A DNA stretch of 64,000 nucleotides from Adiantum capillus-veneris (Eukaryota; Streptophyta; Polypodiopsida; Polypodiales; Pteridaceae). The DNA is taken from NCBI GenBank assembly GCA_014529385.2, contig CM043947.1, positions 121,968,891-122,032,890 on the forward strand, written 5' to 3'. The position numbers and the translations under genes are program-made. The notes below the pieces were generated by a model. The model was not told where the DNA came from, made no database searches, and saw nothing but the letters and a program-made list of their open reading frames with translations. This document shows, piece after piece, positions 34,416-45,900 of this stretch (the stretch's first letter is position 1; each line of letters opens with the position of its first letter).

Positions 34416-35351
34416 TCAGCTCAAAGGAGGAATATTTCTAATGCTTAGACACAATTGAGCTTGGGCCGACACCAATGGGGCAAATAGCTCACACCATATG
34501 GATGAAATAAACCAGATATAATCACAAATTTGAGTAGAGGCTTCGCTCACAAGAGAAACTTACACAGCCAAAATAGCAGGAAAGTAGTGATGAATTTGGT
34601 AAAATGGACAGCGCCATTGCATCGAGAATGGCCAAAAACCCTAGTCTAGAATATCAAAGTGCTCAAATCCGAGCTCAGATGAGCAGTTTATGGCCAAAAT
34701 AGGCTCCAAAAACAACAAAAATTGAGTATCGGCTCTTCATCCTCTTCTCTCCACATTTTCTGGTTTTTTTCTTGGGGTTTTTTAGTGTCCACACTTCATT
34801 CTATCCCTTGGGCACCTTTTGCCTTTTGATTGACCTCAAACGGACCCCAAACATGCCAAAAAATGGCCATGCAATGCGTTTTTTTAACCTTTCTACATCC
34901 ATAACACACCTGGCACTCAACTTTTCCCAATAATACATCCCGCAATCACGTGAAGTGGCCCCCAAGTATAGTTCTCATGATGACCTTTCTGCATAATTCA
35001 TCACAAGAAAACACTCCCGTTGTGTCCTCACTTATCCACGTGCAAGTCTTGATCCCATTTGTCCTCATTACGCCACTGGATGTCATCTGACGCACCTGCT
35101 TACCACATGGTGTGACCCCACTGATAGCTTCCTCGAGAAGTTTTATGCTCCACCAACTCCTCATTATGATAGAAAAACACATTGATATTGGTGATAATGA
35201 AAATCAATGTACTATGTGCACACTGTCCTACCTGTACACATGTGGGCCCCACGTAACCACTTGGCTTTGAAAAATGGGCAATCCTTTATTTGATGCACCA
35301 TGCATGTGTATGTACATATGTGTAGTCACTTCTTCCAAGAAACTCCTAACA
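34158..35351 (-). repeat. 3' LTR of the 34-41 kb element
   Basis: 1194 bp, with CA microsatellites at 34217-34279 and 34375-34413. It aligns with 40047-41256 over its length. The interior next to it (35352-35375) is purine-rich on the minus strand, a likely PPT. Confidence 0.88.
34217..34413. repeat. Two (CA)n arrays inside the 3' LTR
   Basis: CA runs at 34217-34279 and 34375-34413; the same two positions carry arrays in the partner LTR. Confidence 0.98.
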
Positions 35352-35389
35352 TAATTTGCCCATCCCCTAGCCTGCTAGATCATTCACGA

Positions 35390-36710
35390 TCAGCAATAGC
35401 AAAAAGAGATATGAGAATTGCCATGCGCGTCACAGGTCTCCTCATGCCTCACAGACATTATTTGTTTTGCAAACAGCTCATCTTGCTCCACCATCATTAA
35501 TCTAGCATGATATAATTTAAGACACAATCCATTTACCCTTGACTTATGTAGAATCCCATCCAGGCTAGCTACCTGATATGTACCATTCAAAAAATACTCA
35601 ACTACCTTGAAAGGGCCTTCCCACTTAACTAGAAACTTCTTTTGGAATGTCTTGTCCAACTTACTGTTGTAGCGCAAAACCAAGTCATGTTTCTTGATAC
35701 CCTTACTTTTGACCTTTTCATTTATCTTTGCTAAAGCCTTATCTTGAATCTGTCCATAATGTTCCAATGCACTCATTCTATCCAGTCGAACCTCTTGTAA
35801 TTGTAAGAGACTCTCTTTGAATGCATCACTAGACTAGCTAAGCAACTTCTCTAACATCTTGACCGCAGGCAACTCTCCTTCCACAGGCAATAGTACCTCC
35901 TTTCCATACACCAAATGAAATGGAGTAAACCATGTACTTGTCTTCACCCAAGTGCGGTAAGCCCATAATGCACTAGGCAATTCCAAATCCCAATTCTTTC
36001 CTTGGTGCTCTATGACTTTCGAAAGAATTTGTACCAACTCACCATTGAATCTTTCATTTAATCCATTACGTTGTGGATAATAAGGAGTGGTATACTGGTG
36101 CCTAATCTTCATCTTCGCACATAAAAAGTTTAATGATTTAGCTCTAAATCCTGGCCCCTTATCCGAAGGTAGCTCTAGTGGCACCCCAAACTTGCAACAT
36201 ATTTCACCGTACACAAATTTTTCCACATCCTTTGCAGTGATTTGTTTTACTGATGTTGCCTCTGCCCATCTAGAAAAAATAGTCCACTGCAGTCAAACTA
36301 TAGCTTTTGCCCCTGCTTGTGATAGGTAACGGGCCTATTGCATCAATCCCCCACTTTTCAAACACATCAGATGCCATAATATTTTTTCGTAGCTCTTGCT
36401 TCAACACTCTCTTCCCAAATGCTTGACATTGATTGCAAGACCTACACCAATGGTGAACATCCTTGTGCAAACTAGGCCATACATACCCCTCTGGCAAGAT
36501 CTTTTGCAAGGTGATCTTTAGAGCAAAATGTCCGCCACATGCGCCTTCATGATTCTCTTCCAACACTCTATAAAGCTCCTCCCTTTCATGTACAAGAAAT
36601 CACCAATCAATTTGTACTTGGATGCTCTACACACAAAACCATACTTCTTAGACTTCTGAATGTCCTTCGAAATGATTCCTGTTAGCAAAAACTCCTCTTC
36701 TTGCGCCAAA
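35390..36710 (-). pseudogene. gypsy integrase of the 34-41 kb element
   Basis: Four minus-strand frames in order. 36709-36518 and 36566-36270 carry an HHCC zinc finger (HEGACGGHF, then WCRSCNQCQAFGK) and the first catalytic Asp (KWGIDAIGPLPIT). 36226-35834 carries the rest of the core (LPSDKGPGFRAKSL with the second Asp; YYPQRNGLNERFNGELVQIL with the Glu). 35776-35390 carries the C-terminal domain (DLVLRYNSKLDKTFQKKFLV, KWEGPFKVVEYFLNGTYQVA). All three DDE residues are present but frameshifts separate them. One stop lies near 35830. Confidence 0.9.
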
Positions 36711-36719
36711 CTTTCCCGG

Positions 36720-37194
36720 CCATGGTAAAGAGGTCAATTAGTCCTTAAAATAAGTTGCCTCATGTCCATATTATATAGCTTCTTGGCACCTGTCTTTCCA
36801 TAGAGGCTAATCGTACCACGTCTTCAATCTTGAGCAACTCCTACTGCACGTAACCATGGTCTGCTGTCCAATATAATAGGATATGCTCCTAACCCCGTGT
36901 TAACCCTCATGGCTCACGGACACCCATCACCTACGACGGACTTGTATTATGTATTATTTAGAGTCAGGTACCGGGCTTGTCGGACCAATAGGAAAAGGGT
37001 AAGAGTGATCGCCGATGAGAGGCGCACTCTAAGACGAACATGCTAGGGTTAGTTGGCTAAGCATGGGCGCCCAAGTGTGAATGGGGTGAGCTCCTATAAA
37101 AGCCAACTAAACCTAATTTTTACTCATTCTCTCATTTGTGCAATTGAAGAGTGCTCTTGCTCCATCTCCATCTTCTTCTTCTTCTTCACCTCCT

Positions 37195-37227
<33 letters not shown>

Positions 37228-37661
37228 TAGCGTGGCACGACTGCAGCTTCTTCTTCATCGCGGCGAGGAATCCACCACGAAGGCGAGCGTAGAGCGGTGA
37301 GTGACACACCCTTTGTTTTCTTGAGCTTGCTAGTTTAGGCTTGTTGTGTGCTTGGAGCCGTTTGTGGCTCGCACACGGTGTATTGGCAAGTCCCTTGCTT
37401 CGACAGTGCGGCAAGGAGCGCACACCCCGCTGGCATCACATGAAAATCAACCACCACCTTTGCATCATACACCTCCACTTCTAAGCTTTTTACAACACCC
37501 AAATATTTTACTTTTTGATGGTTTGCCAACCTGATCCAAAAGCCTGACACCCCAACCACTGTAAGACCCATCTTCTCAATGCATGAGTGTGTTATGACAC
37601 ATAATTGGGCTCCACCATCAACATAACCTTGTCCCATGATTCTTTTTGTTGTGCCACACAT
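36720..37661 (-). pseudogene. gypsy aspartic protease, split by a solo LTR
   Basis: The minus-strand frame 37661-37430 has the retropepsin start GYVDGGAQLCVITHSCIEKM, where DGGA stands in the place of the usual DSGA/DTGA active-site triplet. After the solo LTR the domain resumes at 36896 with YPIILDSRPWLRAVG, the conserved ILGRPWL block with one residue inserted or changed, followed by YGKTGAKKLYNMDMRQ. The next recognisable coding is integrase, so RT/RNase H was deleted. Confidence 0.85.
36898..37424 (+). repeat. Solo LTR (527 bp) inserted in gypsy protease
   Basis: Begins TGTTAACCCTCATGG and ends GAGCGCACA, flanked by a perfect 5-bp duplication CCCCG (36893-36897 and 37425-37429). It carries a TATA box (CTATAAAAG, 37094-37102) and a GT/GA microsatellite (37194-37227), which set its orientation as plus. 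Removing it in thought rejoins the protease motif (HVMPAG, then YPIILDSRPWLRAVG), so it is the younger insertion. Family unknown. Confidence 0.92.
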
Positions 37662-38099
37662 CTACTATTGGGAAAATGTGTGGTAGCTCATCCATCACCA
37701 ACACCATCATTGAACCTCTCTTTGGTTCTTTCTCCATTACGTTAACCATCCTCTTCCATTGTCACTTTAGCTTAGGCACCATCTCTATAAGCTGCCCAAA
37801 AGTAGCATCTGCTTTCCTGCTTGTCAGATCCTCCTTCAAGTCATAGCTTAAGTGCCCATCTCCTAGTGAAAAATTTGAAACATGAAACTTGCAACGAGCC
37901 CTTCTTTTCCTCTTGGCCTTGACATCCCATGGCTCTTTCCCTTCTTCTTACTAGGACCTACGTCATTTCTTCCTTCCTTATCCTGTGTGGTCCTCTTCCC
38001 AATATGCATCACTAATGTATCCTCCAACTTTGCTGCCTTCTCCAAGGTGACCACACTTATCACTTTTGTCTTTCTTTTTTCTCCTTGGGTTAATCCACT

Positions 38100-39141
38100 G
38101 GCTCCTTCTTCTCCCTTAATTTCAATGCCATAATCATTTGACCTAGTTAGCACCCCTCTTGGCAATGGATACATGTCTCCCCCATCCTTGGTGGCTTATC
38201 ACATTGTGGGCTGATGTGGCCTAACTCTTTGCAATTATAACATGTGGGCGCCTGCCTTCAGACCCTACCATTGCTTTGTCCAACACCATTCGTGGGTTTT
38301 TCTTTCACCTCCTAGCTGATTTGCAAACCTCACACGACCTTGATTATTTCCCACATTACCTAGCATGTTTAGGCTGAGATTCTTCATTAAATCTACCACT
38401 TGCCTCATGTCCTGCCTTAGCCCATCATCTTGCATTGTTGTAGTGACCATTGCTGGCATAACCTGTGGAGTAACATAAACCACTAGTTCATGATGAACCC
38501 TTGGCATGCAATCTTGCAAAGAATCCATAGGCTGAAATTAAGGCCTCTTGGGCAAAGACTCTACTCCTAGCTGACTCATTCTTCTCAACGTAATATCTCC
38601 CAAAGACCAGCCAAGAATCTGTCCTTCTTCATCATGTCAGGTGGGGGTACCTGTGGTGCTAAGGCCTTGCACATCCGCTCCCATGCCATTGAAAATTTAT
38701 GTATGTACTCATCTACTGGCTCACCTTACCTTTGCACCAAACCCTATACTTCTTGCCACAATTTGTCAAGATCTTCTGTCTTCACAAACTCCACTTCCAA
38801 TCCATGCCTTAGATTGTCCCAGCTTAATCTCACAGGTGGATCAACCACATGTAACTCCTCTTCAAATGCTTTGGACCAAACTCGTGCATCACTCTTCAAA
38901 AAAATCTAGAGAAGACGTAACACTGTGCAGGATCATGAATCAGGTTGCTAATGCACGCAACCTCCATCTTTTCCAAAAAGTCTTCCACATCTTCATCACT
39001 TCTTCCATGAAATTCCGGATAAGAGAAAGCCATGGCTACCCAAGTTTTGACGCTTTGAGAACCCCTTCTAACACAGGTGCAAAAACCCAAAACTTTTTAT
39101 TGAATCGATTCGCAGAAACTTTAATGGAGCTCAAGCTTTAG
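38100..39141 (-). pseudogene. gypsy gag with CCHC knuckle
   Basis: Minus-strand pieces: FSYPEFHGRSDEDVEDFLEK (39040-38980) opens the capsid-like domain. 38528-38265 (LRQDMRQVVDLMKNLSLNML, GNVGNNQGRVRFAN) is the linker. At about 38250-38205 is a complete zinc knuckle, CYNCKELGHISPQC, followed by PPRMGETCIHCQ. Frames between 38530 and 38890 are broken. It feeds into a basic linker (38174-37863, KKKGKSHGMSRPRGKEG) before the protease. Confidence 0.85.
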
Positions 39142-40046
39142 AAAAGGATGAACACATGCACATCAAATGAGTGTTCATAGTTAATCATTAGAATTACAAT
39201 AGGCAAAGGGGATTCCAATATCTCTCTTAATATTCTTGGTCCATACATAAAAACTATGCGCTGCTAGTAAAAAATCTTCCTGTGCACATGAACATTTATC
39301 TGGATTCTTTGTGCAAAATGAAAAGGAGTGATCTGAGGTCCATCGTGATTATCCATTAAAGGCCAACCATGTAGCTCCCAAGAAAGCACACTTGAATAAT
39401 TACCCTTTGATTTTGCCAGAATTTCAGGAGCATAACAACATAAAATGGCTCAAAAGACAAAAAAACCAGCCATCACAAATTGGAAAAATTTTGGCAGAGT
39501 TTCCCCAAAATTAGAGCAGTAAAAACCCAAAATATAGACTGTATATGTATGCATAACCTGCCAACAATGGCACCCAAGCATCAAGGAATCACTAGTACAT
39601 AGCCTATGAAGAGGTCACAAAAAGGGTGCTCCAGCCACCTATATCACCGAAAGGATCTCACACTTGAGAATCCCCCAACTCAATAAAAGCTGACCACGAC
39701 CCTCTCACGAAGGTTTATGAAAATATCGTATAGTCAAGTCATAAATGACTATCTTCCAGACCAAGTCTCAGAAATGGCTGGGATTGCAAAAAATAAAACC
39801 AAGTATGGCTCCAGAAAGGTGTACAATGGCAGTATCCACAAGTAACGTACAATACAAGACAATACACTCAAACAATGATGCATACCCACGGCAACTGCAA
39901 GTGACTCCCACTTGCCAGTATATCACTCTACTCCAGCTACCTGTACGTATGTGAATCACCTGTACCTGTAACCTGTAATCTGCAATCTGTAATCCCGAAG
40001 CTGAAGGTACTCAAAGAAGATCCTCCGTGGGGGCATCAAAAGAATG
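39142..40046 (-). other. Non-coding leader of the 34-41 kb element
   Basis: Between the 5' LTR (right side) and gag. No long minus-strand frame and no canonical Met-tRNA PBS beside the LTR were found. Confidence 0.5.
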
Positions 40047-40103
40047 TGAGCGGGATGGAAACACACACAATGCCTGTATAAACACCCGACACACAATCTT
40101 GGG

Positions 40104-40188
<85 letters not shown>

Positions 40189-40279
40189 TGGGGCACCACT
40201 TGGCTTACACATCCCACCTCACCGAGACAAGGAACACACCAATGGAGTGAGACGAGAGAGAATACCCATTTACCCACTC

Positions 40280-40323
<44 letters not shown>

Positions 40324-41256
40324 TCAGCTCAAAGAAGGAAGATATCTGATGCTTAGATATAATTGAGCTTGGACACCAATGGGACAAATAGCTCACACCA
40401 TATGGATGAAATATGCCAGATACAATCACAAATTTGAGCAGAGGCTTCGCTCACAGAAGAAACTTACACAGCCAAACCAGTAAGAAAACAATGAAAAATT
40501 TGGTAAAATGGATAGCGCCATTGCGTCTGGAATGGCCAAAAACCCCAGTCTACAATATCAAAGTGCTCAAATCCCTGCTCGGATGAGCAATTTATGGCCA
40601 AAACAGGCTCCAAAAACAACAAAAATTGAGTAGCGGCTCTTCATCCTCTTCTCTCCACGTTTTTCTGGTTTTTTTCTCAGGGTTTTTAGTATCCACACTT
40701 CATTTTATCCTTTGGGCACCTTTGGCCTTTTAATTGACTTCATATGAACCCCGAACAGGCCAAAAAATGGCCACGCAATGTGTTTTTGTTACCTTTCTAC
40801 ATCCATCTGCACACCTGGCACTCAACTTTTTCCAATAATGCATCTCGCAATCATGTGAAGTGGCCCACAAATATAGTTCTCATGATGAACTTTCTGCATA
40901 ATTCATCACAAGAAAACACTCCCGTTGTGTCCTCACTTATCCACGTGCAAGTCTTGATGCCATTCGACCTCATGACGCCACTGGATGTCATCTGACGCAC
41001 CTACTTACCTCATGGCGTGACCCCGTTGATAGATTCCTCGAGAATTTTTACACTCCACCAACTCCTCATTGTTATATAAAAACACACTGATACTGGTGAT
41101 AATGAAAATCGATGTACTATGTATACACTGTCCTACTTGTACACATGTGGGTCCCGCGTAACCACTTGGCTATGGAAAATGGGCAATCCTTTATTTGATG
41201 CACCATGCATGTGTATGTACATATGCGCAATCACTTCTTCCAAAAAACTCATAACA
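40047..41256 (-). repeat. 5' LTR of the 34-41 kb element
   Basis: 1210 bp partner of 34158-35351. Its outer end is TGTTATGAGTTTTTTGG on the minus strand. CA arrays lie at 40107-40186 and 40281-40321. Confidence 0.88.
40107..40321. repeat. Two (CA)n arrays inside the 5' LTR
   Basis: CA runs of about 80 and 41 bp at 40107-40186 and 40281-40321, the same LTR positions as in the partner but of different lengths. Confidence 0.98.
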
Positions 41257-42206
41257 TCACGTTGCACAAAATAGTAGATATTAGTTACTTGGTAATGCTA
41301 CCGACGCACAAAAATTGCTTGGAAGCTGGTAACACTAACAAAATTGACGCACAATTATTGAAGCAATGCCGTTAACGACACCGTTAATTAATTCAAGTGA
41401 TGGTTTAGGAGTTTAAGCTCCCTTAACAATTTTCCTCGAGCCGTTAACGGCTCCGTGATTCATTAAAAAGATTAACTAAACCTAGGCTGTCGCTGGTGAA
41501 CAAAAATCATTCTATGTCGATTTTCCAAAATCGATTGTCGTTCGCTTGACGTCTTTGGTTATCATCGTCGACTCCCTTCTTGCTCAAATACACCCTCTTG
41601 TCTACGAGCTCCCTTGTCTCTTTTATGCAGCTTCCCCTCCTTGCTTACTCGTCGAGAGCGAGGTTGGAAGGTGCTCCTTCAAGCTTCTCAAGTGCCGAGA
41701 GTGAGAGAGCGAGAGAGAGAGCTCTTCTACGCTTTTGATCTCCCCAAGTTTGACTCCTTCCTCCTCTGTGATTACCCTTACCTCTTTTTCCTTCCTCTGC
41801 TCGTTCTTGCCTTGCCCTCTTATGCCACTTCCCTTCCTTGCTTACTTGAGAGCAAGGTCGGAAGGTTCTCCTTCAAGTTTCTCTAAGCCAAGAGAGAGTG
41901 AGTGAGAGAGAGAGCTCTACCATTCCTTTGATCTCCCTCACAACTCGAGTCCTTCCTCCTCCAATTACCTATTCTCCCTCCCTTGCTTTTTTTTCCACGC
42001 TATTAATAGCCCCTCTTTTGCCTCCCTAACCAACGACGATGGTGTCGTTGCTAGGGGCATAAAAAACCACTCAATGATGTGGCAGCCATCAGATTTCCAG
42101 CCATGCCAAATGCAATGAGAATGGCGTTGAAACTCTTCATGGTGGCCTACTCTCCAAGTTCCATTTCAAGGCCGCCACCTCCCAGCAGTAGAACAGCCTA
42201 TACGAA

Positions 42207-42288
<82 letters not shown>

Positions 42289-42438
42289 CCTGCACCCCTT
42301 GCTGCGTGAGCGCCATGGCTTCCCTATTCCCCCCCCCCCCCCCCATTCACACACATAAGGCCTTTGGGTGGCCATTTAATATAGCCCTTGGGCGGCCCTT
42401 GCCTCTTGGGTGGGCGGCCCTCAAAGGGCACCACATTT
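41257..42438. other. Intergenic DNA with tandem duplication, (CT)n and poly-C
   Basis: 41630-41745 and 41829-41940 are diverged direct copies (CTCCTTGCTTACT, GAGAGCGAGGTTGGAAGG, TCTCCTTCAAG, GAGAGAGAGCTCT, TTTGATCTCCC). CT run 42210-42284 and a C18 run near 42328-42345 follow. No gene. Confidence 0.7.
42210..42284. repeat. (CT)n microsatellite
   Basis: About 37 uninterrupted CT units. Confidence 0.98.
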
Positions 42439-42614
42439 TGTCAGGACAAGGGCCTACAGGGCATGGCCCAACCTAGGGGGTCAGGGACCTAGGCCAAGGG
42501 CCTGGACTGGACCAGTGTGGACTGGGGATCCGCTTAGGGCAAGAGCTAGGAGCTAGGCCTATATAAAGGGCGGTAGGGAGGAGGATCCTATGTCTCAGTT
42601 CCCTAGGTCTTATA
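42439..42614 (+). repeat. 5' LTR of the LARD-like element
   Basis: Begins TGTCAGGACAAGGG and ends GGTCTTATA. TATA box TATATAAA at 42560-42567. It differs from the 3' copy at only a handful of positions, mostly in the first 40 bp. Confidence 0.92.
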
Positions 42615-42627
42615 TTGGTATCAGAGC
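42615..42627 (+). other. Primer-binding site (initiator Met tRNA)
   Basis: TTGGTATCAGAGC, an exact match to the usual plant PBS, directly after the LTR. Confidence 0.92.
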
Positions 42628-42888
42628 TAGGGATAATCTGGACCAAGGGGGTCGTGGACCTCACCTTTTGCATGTACATGCACCAAGGGAAGGCGTGGAG
42701 AAGGGCTCTACTCAGGCGGGCACGTCAAAGGGGCGAACTTGGCTCGTGTGCAGGGCCACTTGCGGCAAGAGGGGAGAGAACAGAGACCACTGCCAAATAC
42801 CGCGATGGTGGGCTCATCTTGAGCGTGAGGGGCTTGGGAATACTTCACATCACAGCGACGAGATCTGGTCGGCACTACAACACGCAAA

Positions 42889-42891
<3 letters not shown>

Positions 42892-42964
<73 letters not shown>
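42892..42964. repeat. (CT)n microsatellite inside the LARD-like element
   Basis: About 36 CT units, 280 bp after the PBS. Confidence 0.98.
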
Positions 42965-42969
<5 letters not shown>

Positions 42970-45900
42970 GCACTATGCTGCGCCATCGCCATGCTTGGAG
43001 CTCGTTTTTTTTCACACTTAAGCGCCCAAACGCTTTGGCCTTAGGGCAATAAATTTAAAAGGTAAGGGAGGGAGCCCATGGATTACCCCCCCCCTCATTC
43101 AATCGGCCTCAGACTTCGGCACCCGCCAGGTCGTCATGTTGGGGGACGCAACCAGTGGCATAGTTTTGGTAATCTCGAACCAATTACAGCATGCACAGGA
43201 TTTCAAGGCATGGTCACCTTGGCATAGATCAAGCATGCACGTACGTGATGAGTCCATGAAGTCCGTATGCCTCGAACTCTCTTCGATTTGAGCGAATCAC
43301 ATTCGAAAAGGTTTGCAGCCAAGAATTTGTAATTGATCCTTGCTTTAAGCTTCACCATGAGTTGCGCATAAGGCAAGGCATTCTGAGAGAAGCCTTGCAA
43401 CCAACCTCCATATGAGGGCAGGACAAGCTTCAAGTTTCGACATGGGTTGCGAGGATCATGGAAGAGTTACCACATAGGCCACGCGGCTAGCAAGGTAAGT
43501 TCGGCACAAGTCAGTAATGAGGTATGCATTTGTTTTTGAAGTTGTTTGGCAAATTTGTTCGAACATGATGAGTGATTCTTATCCCAGCAAGGCTGTTGTA
43601 CAAGTTATCAATTTCCATTCATTTGCATGGTTTTGCTAGCATGAATGATCATCACTTGCACATGCAACCGAATTATGCCTATACTGTGCATGTTGCATTG
43701 TTACTTTGAAATTTACATAACATTTTGGGCAAGCAAGGCTTGCATTGCCTTCTAGCAAGGCTCGTATGCCAATCGAGGGGAGTGCACTTTAGGCACTCCA
43801 AGCACAAGCCGTACTTGCAGCCTTGATATGCTGCACGGATCAATAGCAGTTCAATTTTGATGCCCATGGAATCTCAAGGAGATCGGCACACCCTGTGGCT
43901 CGACTTCATGAAGGGTGCACAGAGCTCGGCATGACCGACTTCCTGTCACTGCTTCTAGAAGCCGGCAAAGATGCTCGCCACCAATTTCAATTGAAATTTC
44001 TTGACAAGGTCAATTCTCGTTTACCATGATCTTTGTACATCAATACCAACATTTGTTGGCTACAATTTGGGCATCTTGCATTGAAGATTCCCGCATTTGG
44101 ACTATGCAATGAGCATACAAACTTGGCGGGGGAATTGGCATTATGACTGCAGGTTTTTTCATTACATACCAGACGGGCGTATATGATCTACAAGGGTGTA
44201 TATGAAACACATGATAATTCTCTCTTGTTCAATAGATAGGGCTATGAGCTACATTTGAGCTAGTTTTTCCTTGACATCTCAAGACAACTGGTTACAGCAG
44301 GATGACCATGTTAGACCATGTTCAGTTTTGTTTATTTTTTTCATGTTTACACCTTTGATTGAAAACTACTACTTTTGTGCAAAGCAAAGTGCTTTGATGA
44401 TTTTATAGGAAGCAAGGCTACTCCCTTGTGCCAAGGTATTGCCCAATGACTTGGCATCAAGGGCATTGGCACACAAATTCGGGAAACTGGCAAAATAGGG
44501 AATCTCAACTCATAGAATCCCTACCAGTCTAAATTGTGCAAGGCACTTATGGCTTTTTGCTCTCACGTTTGAGACCATCACTTTTGCCAAGGGTTTAAGA
44601 TTATTATACATGGCATGCTAGCTAGGTGGATTCAGTTCTACCGCCTCCTGAAACACGCTTCTGCTATAACACCATACACTTTGTCAAGGACACGATAAGT
44701 TCGCGATTGTTTCACATAATTTTGGTTGCTGTCAACGCACAAAAACACTAAAAAGAACCTAAATCAAGGACTTAATTCAAAGGCAAAGTGATATCATTAA
44801 GTCACATTGGTGTCATCACAACCACATACATGGTAGGTGGGTCACTCTATGATCTGTTTGTGTTTTTCTGTTACCTCTCTCGATGAGAGAGTCATAGCAG
44901 AAAACTGTGGCACGCTTATATGATAAGGTGCACACTATGCATAAGATGCACACGAGCATGGGCACAACATATACAAAGCTGTCACTTAAGGAAAGTTATT
45001 CATCCTAGCATTCTCTCTCTCTCTCTCTCTCTCTTATTTCTCTCCATGAATAATCAAAACTTTCTATGCAGTCTTTAATACATGTTTCGGAGTCAGCATG
45101 AGCCAAGGTACTCTAACTCTCAGTTAGAAATTAAGCACGACGCCCTCTACATTAGTTTTCATCGTTTCGTTGATGCAACACTAATTTCCATAAGGGCTAC
45201 GCGCCATACACACTAACACTGGCTAAGAGCCATTGTTAGGCCAAGGGTAAGACCTAACTATTGGCATTCTTTGGATAATTCTTTTCAAGATCAACCAGAT
45301 CTACCCAGGGAAGTACACATCGACATTACTAGACAAGCAAGAGTCTTGTCATTACGGATGTCTAGGGTGTCCTTTTTTCCACTACATGTTTTCAGTGCGA
45401 CACTCAAGTTGAGTTTTTTACACTCTTCAACTCGCAGCAACTGAGCTCTAGAAGGAAGTATCGATGCAGCAATCAGTTGCGATAGCATGGCGGTCCATAA
45501 GAGCTTGGCCGTTCACTTGTGTGGATTTCCTGCTTTCTCTATAGCACTACAGCGTGTCTATGGACATACTTTTTTGGGGTAAGACCCGGCGGGTGATTGT
45601 TACATCACCCCATATGCATTAAGGATCACAGTTTAATCTGCATTGAGAATCACAATTGATCTCTCCTAGTTATACTTTCAAGGAAAGAATTCCACAATCT
45701 ACCACACGCGGTAGCGGACGGACACACTTTTCAAGTTGATTCCAATCATTCTGTACACGGTTGACTATGTTGGTTACCGTTATCTGCTAGTTGAGCAGTT
45801 TCTACAAAGAGTCTTACCACGGGGTTTGACTACGTAGATTCTAATCCAAGGGCTTGGATTGCAAAGGCAACACCCAGGGTTTCCAGCTCAATGCTGTTTG

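Larger units (their letters stand above)
34158..41256 (-). mobile_element. Minus-strand Ty3/gypsy element, RT-deleted
   Basis: LTRs of 1194 and 1210 bp (34158-35351, 40047-41256) begin TGTTA on the minus strand. Reading from 40046 down: a non-coding leader of about 0.9 kb, gag with one intact CCHC knuckle, an aspartic protease and integrase. RT and RNase H are missing between about 36730 and the protease. A solo LTR of another family is inserted in the protease. No target-site duplication is evident (CGCTA against TCACG). Confidence 0.88.

Noticed and set aside
33440-35351. Gag scrap and CA-rich LTR as one element
   Set aside because: The zinc-knuckle scrap lies outside the LTR and its knuckle differs from that of the 34-41 kb element, so it is a separate remnant.
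42137-42375. Arg/Glu or Ser/Leu repeat proteins across CT arrays (also at 42590-43052 and 22020-22262)
   Set aside because: Pure translations of (CT)n microsatellites in several frames; no support as genes.
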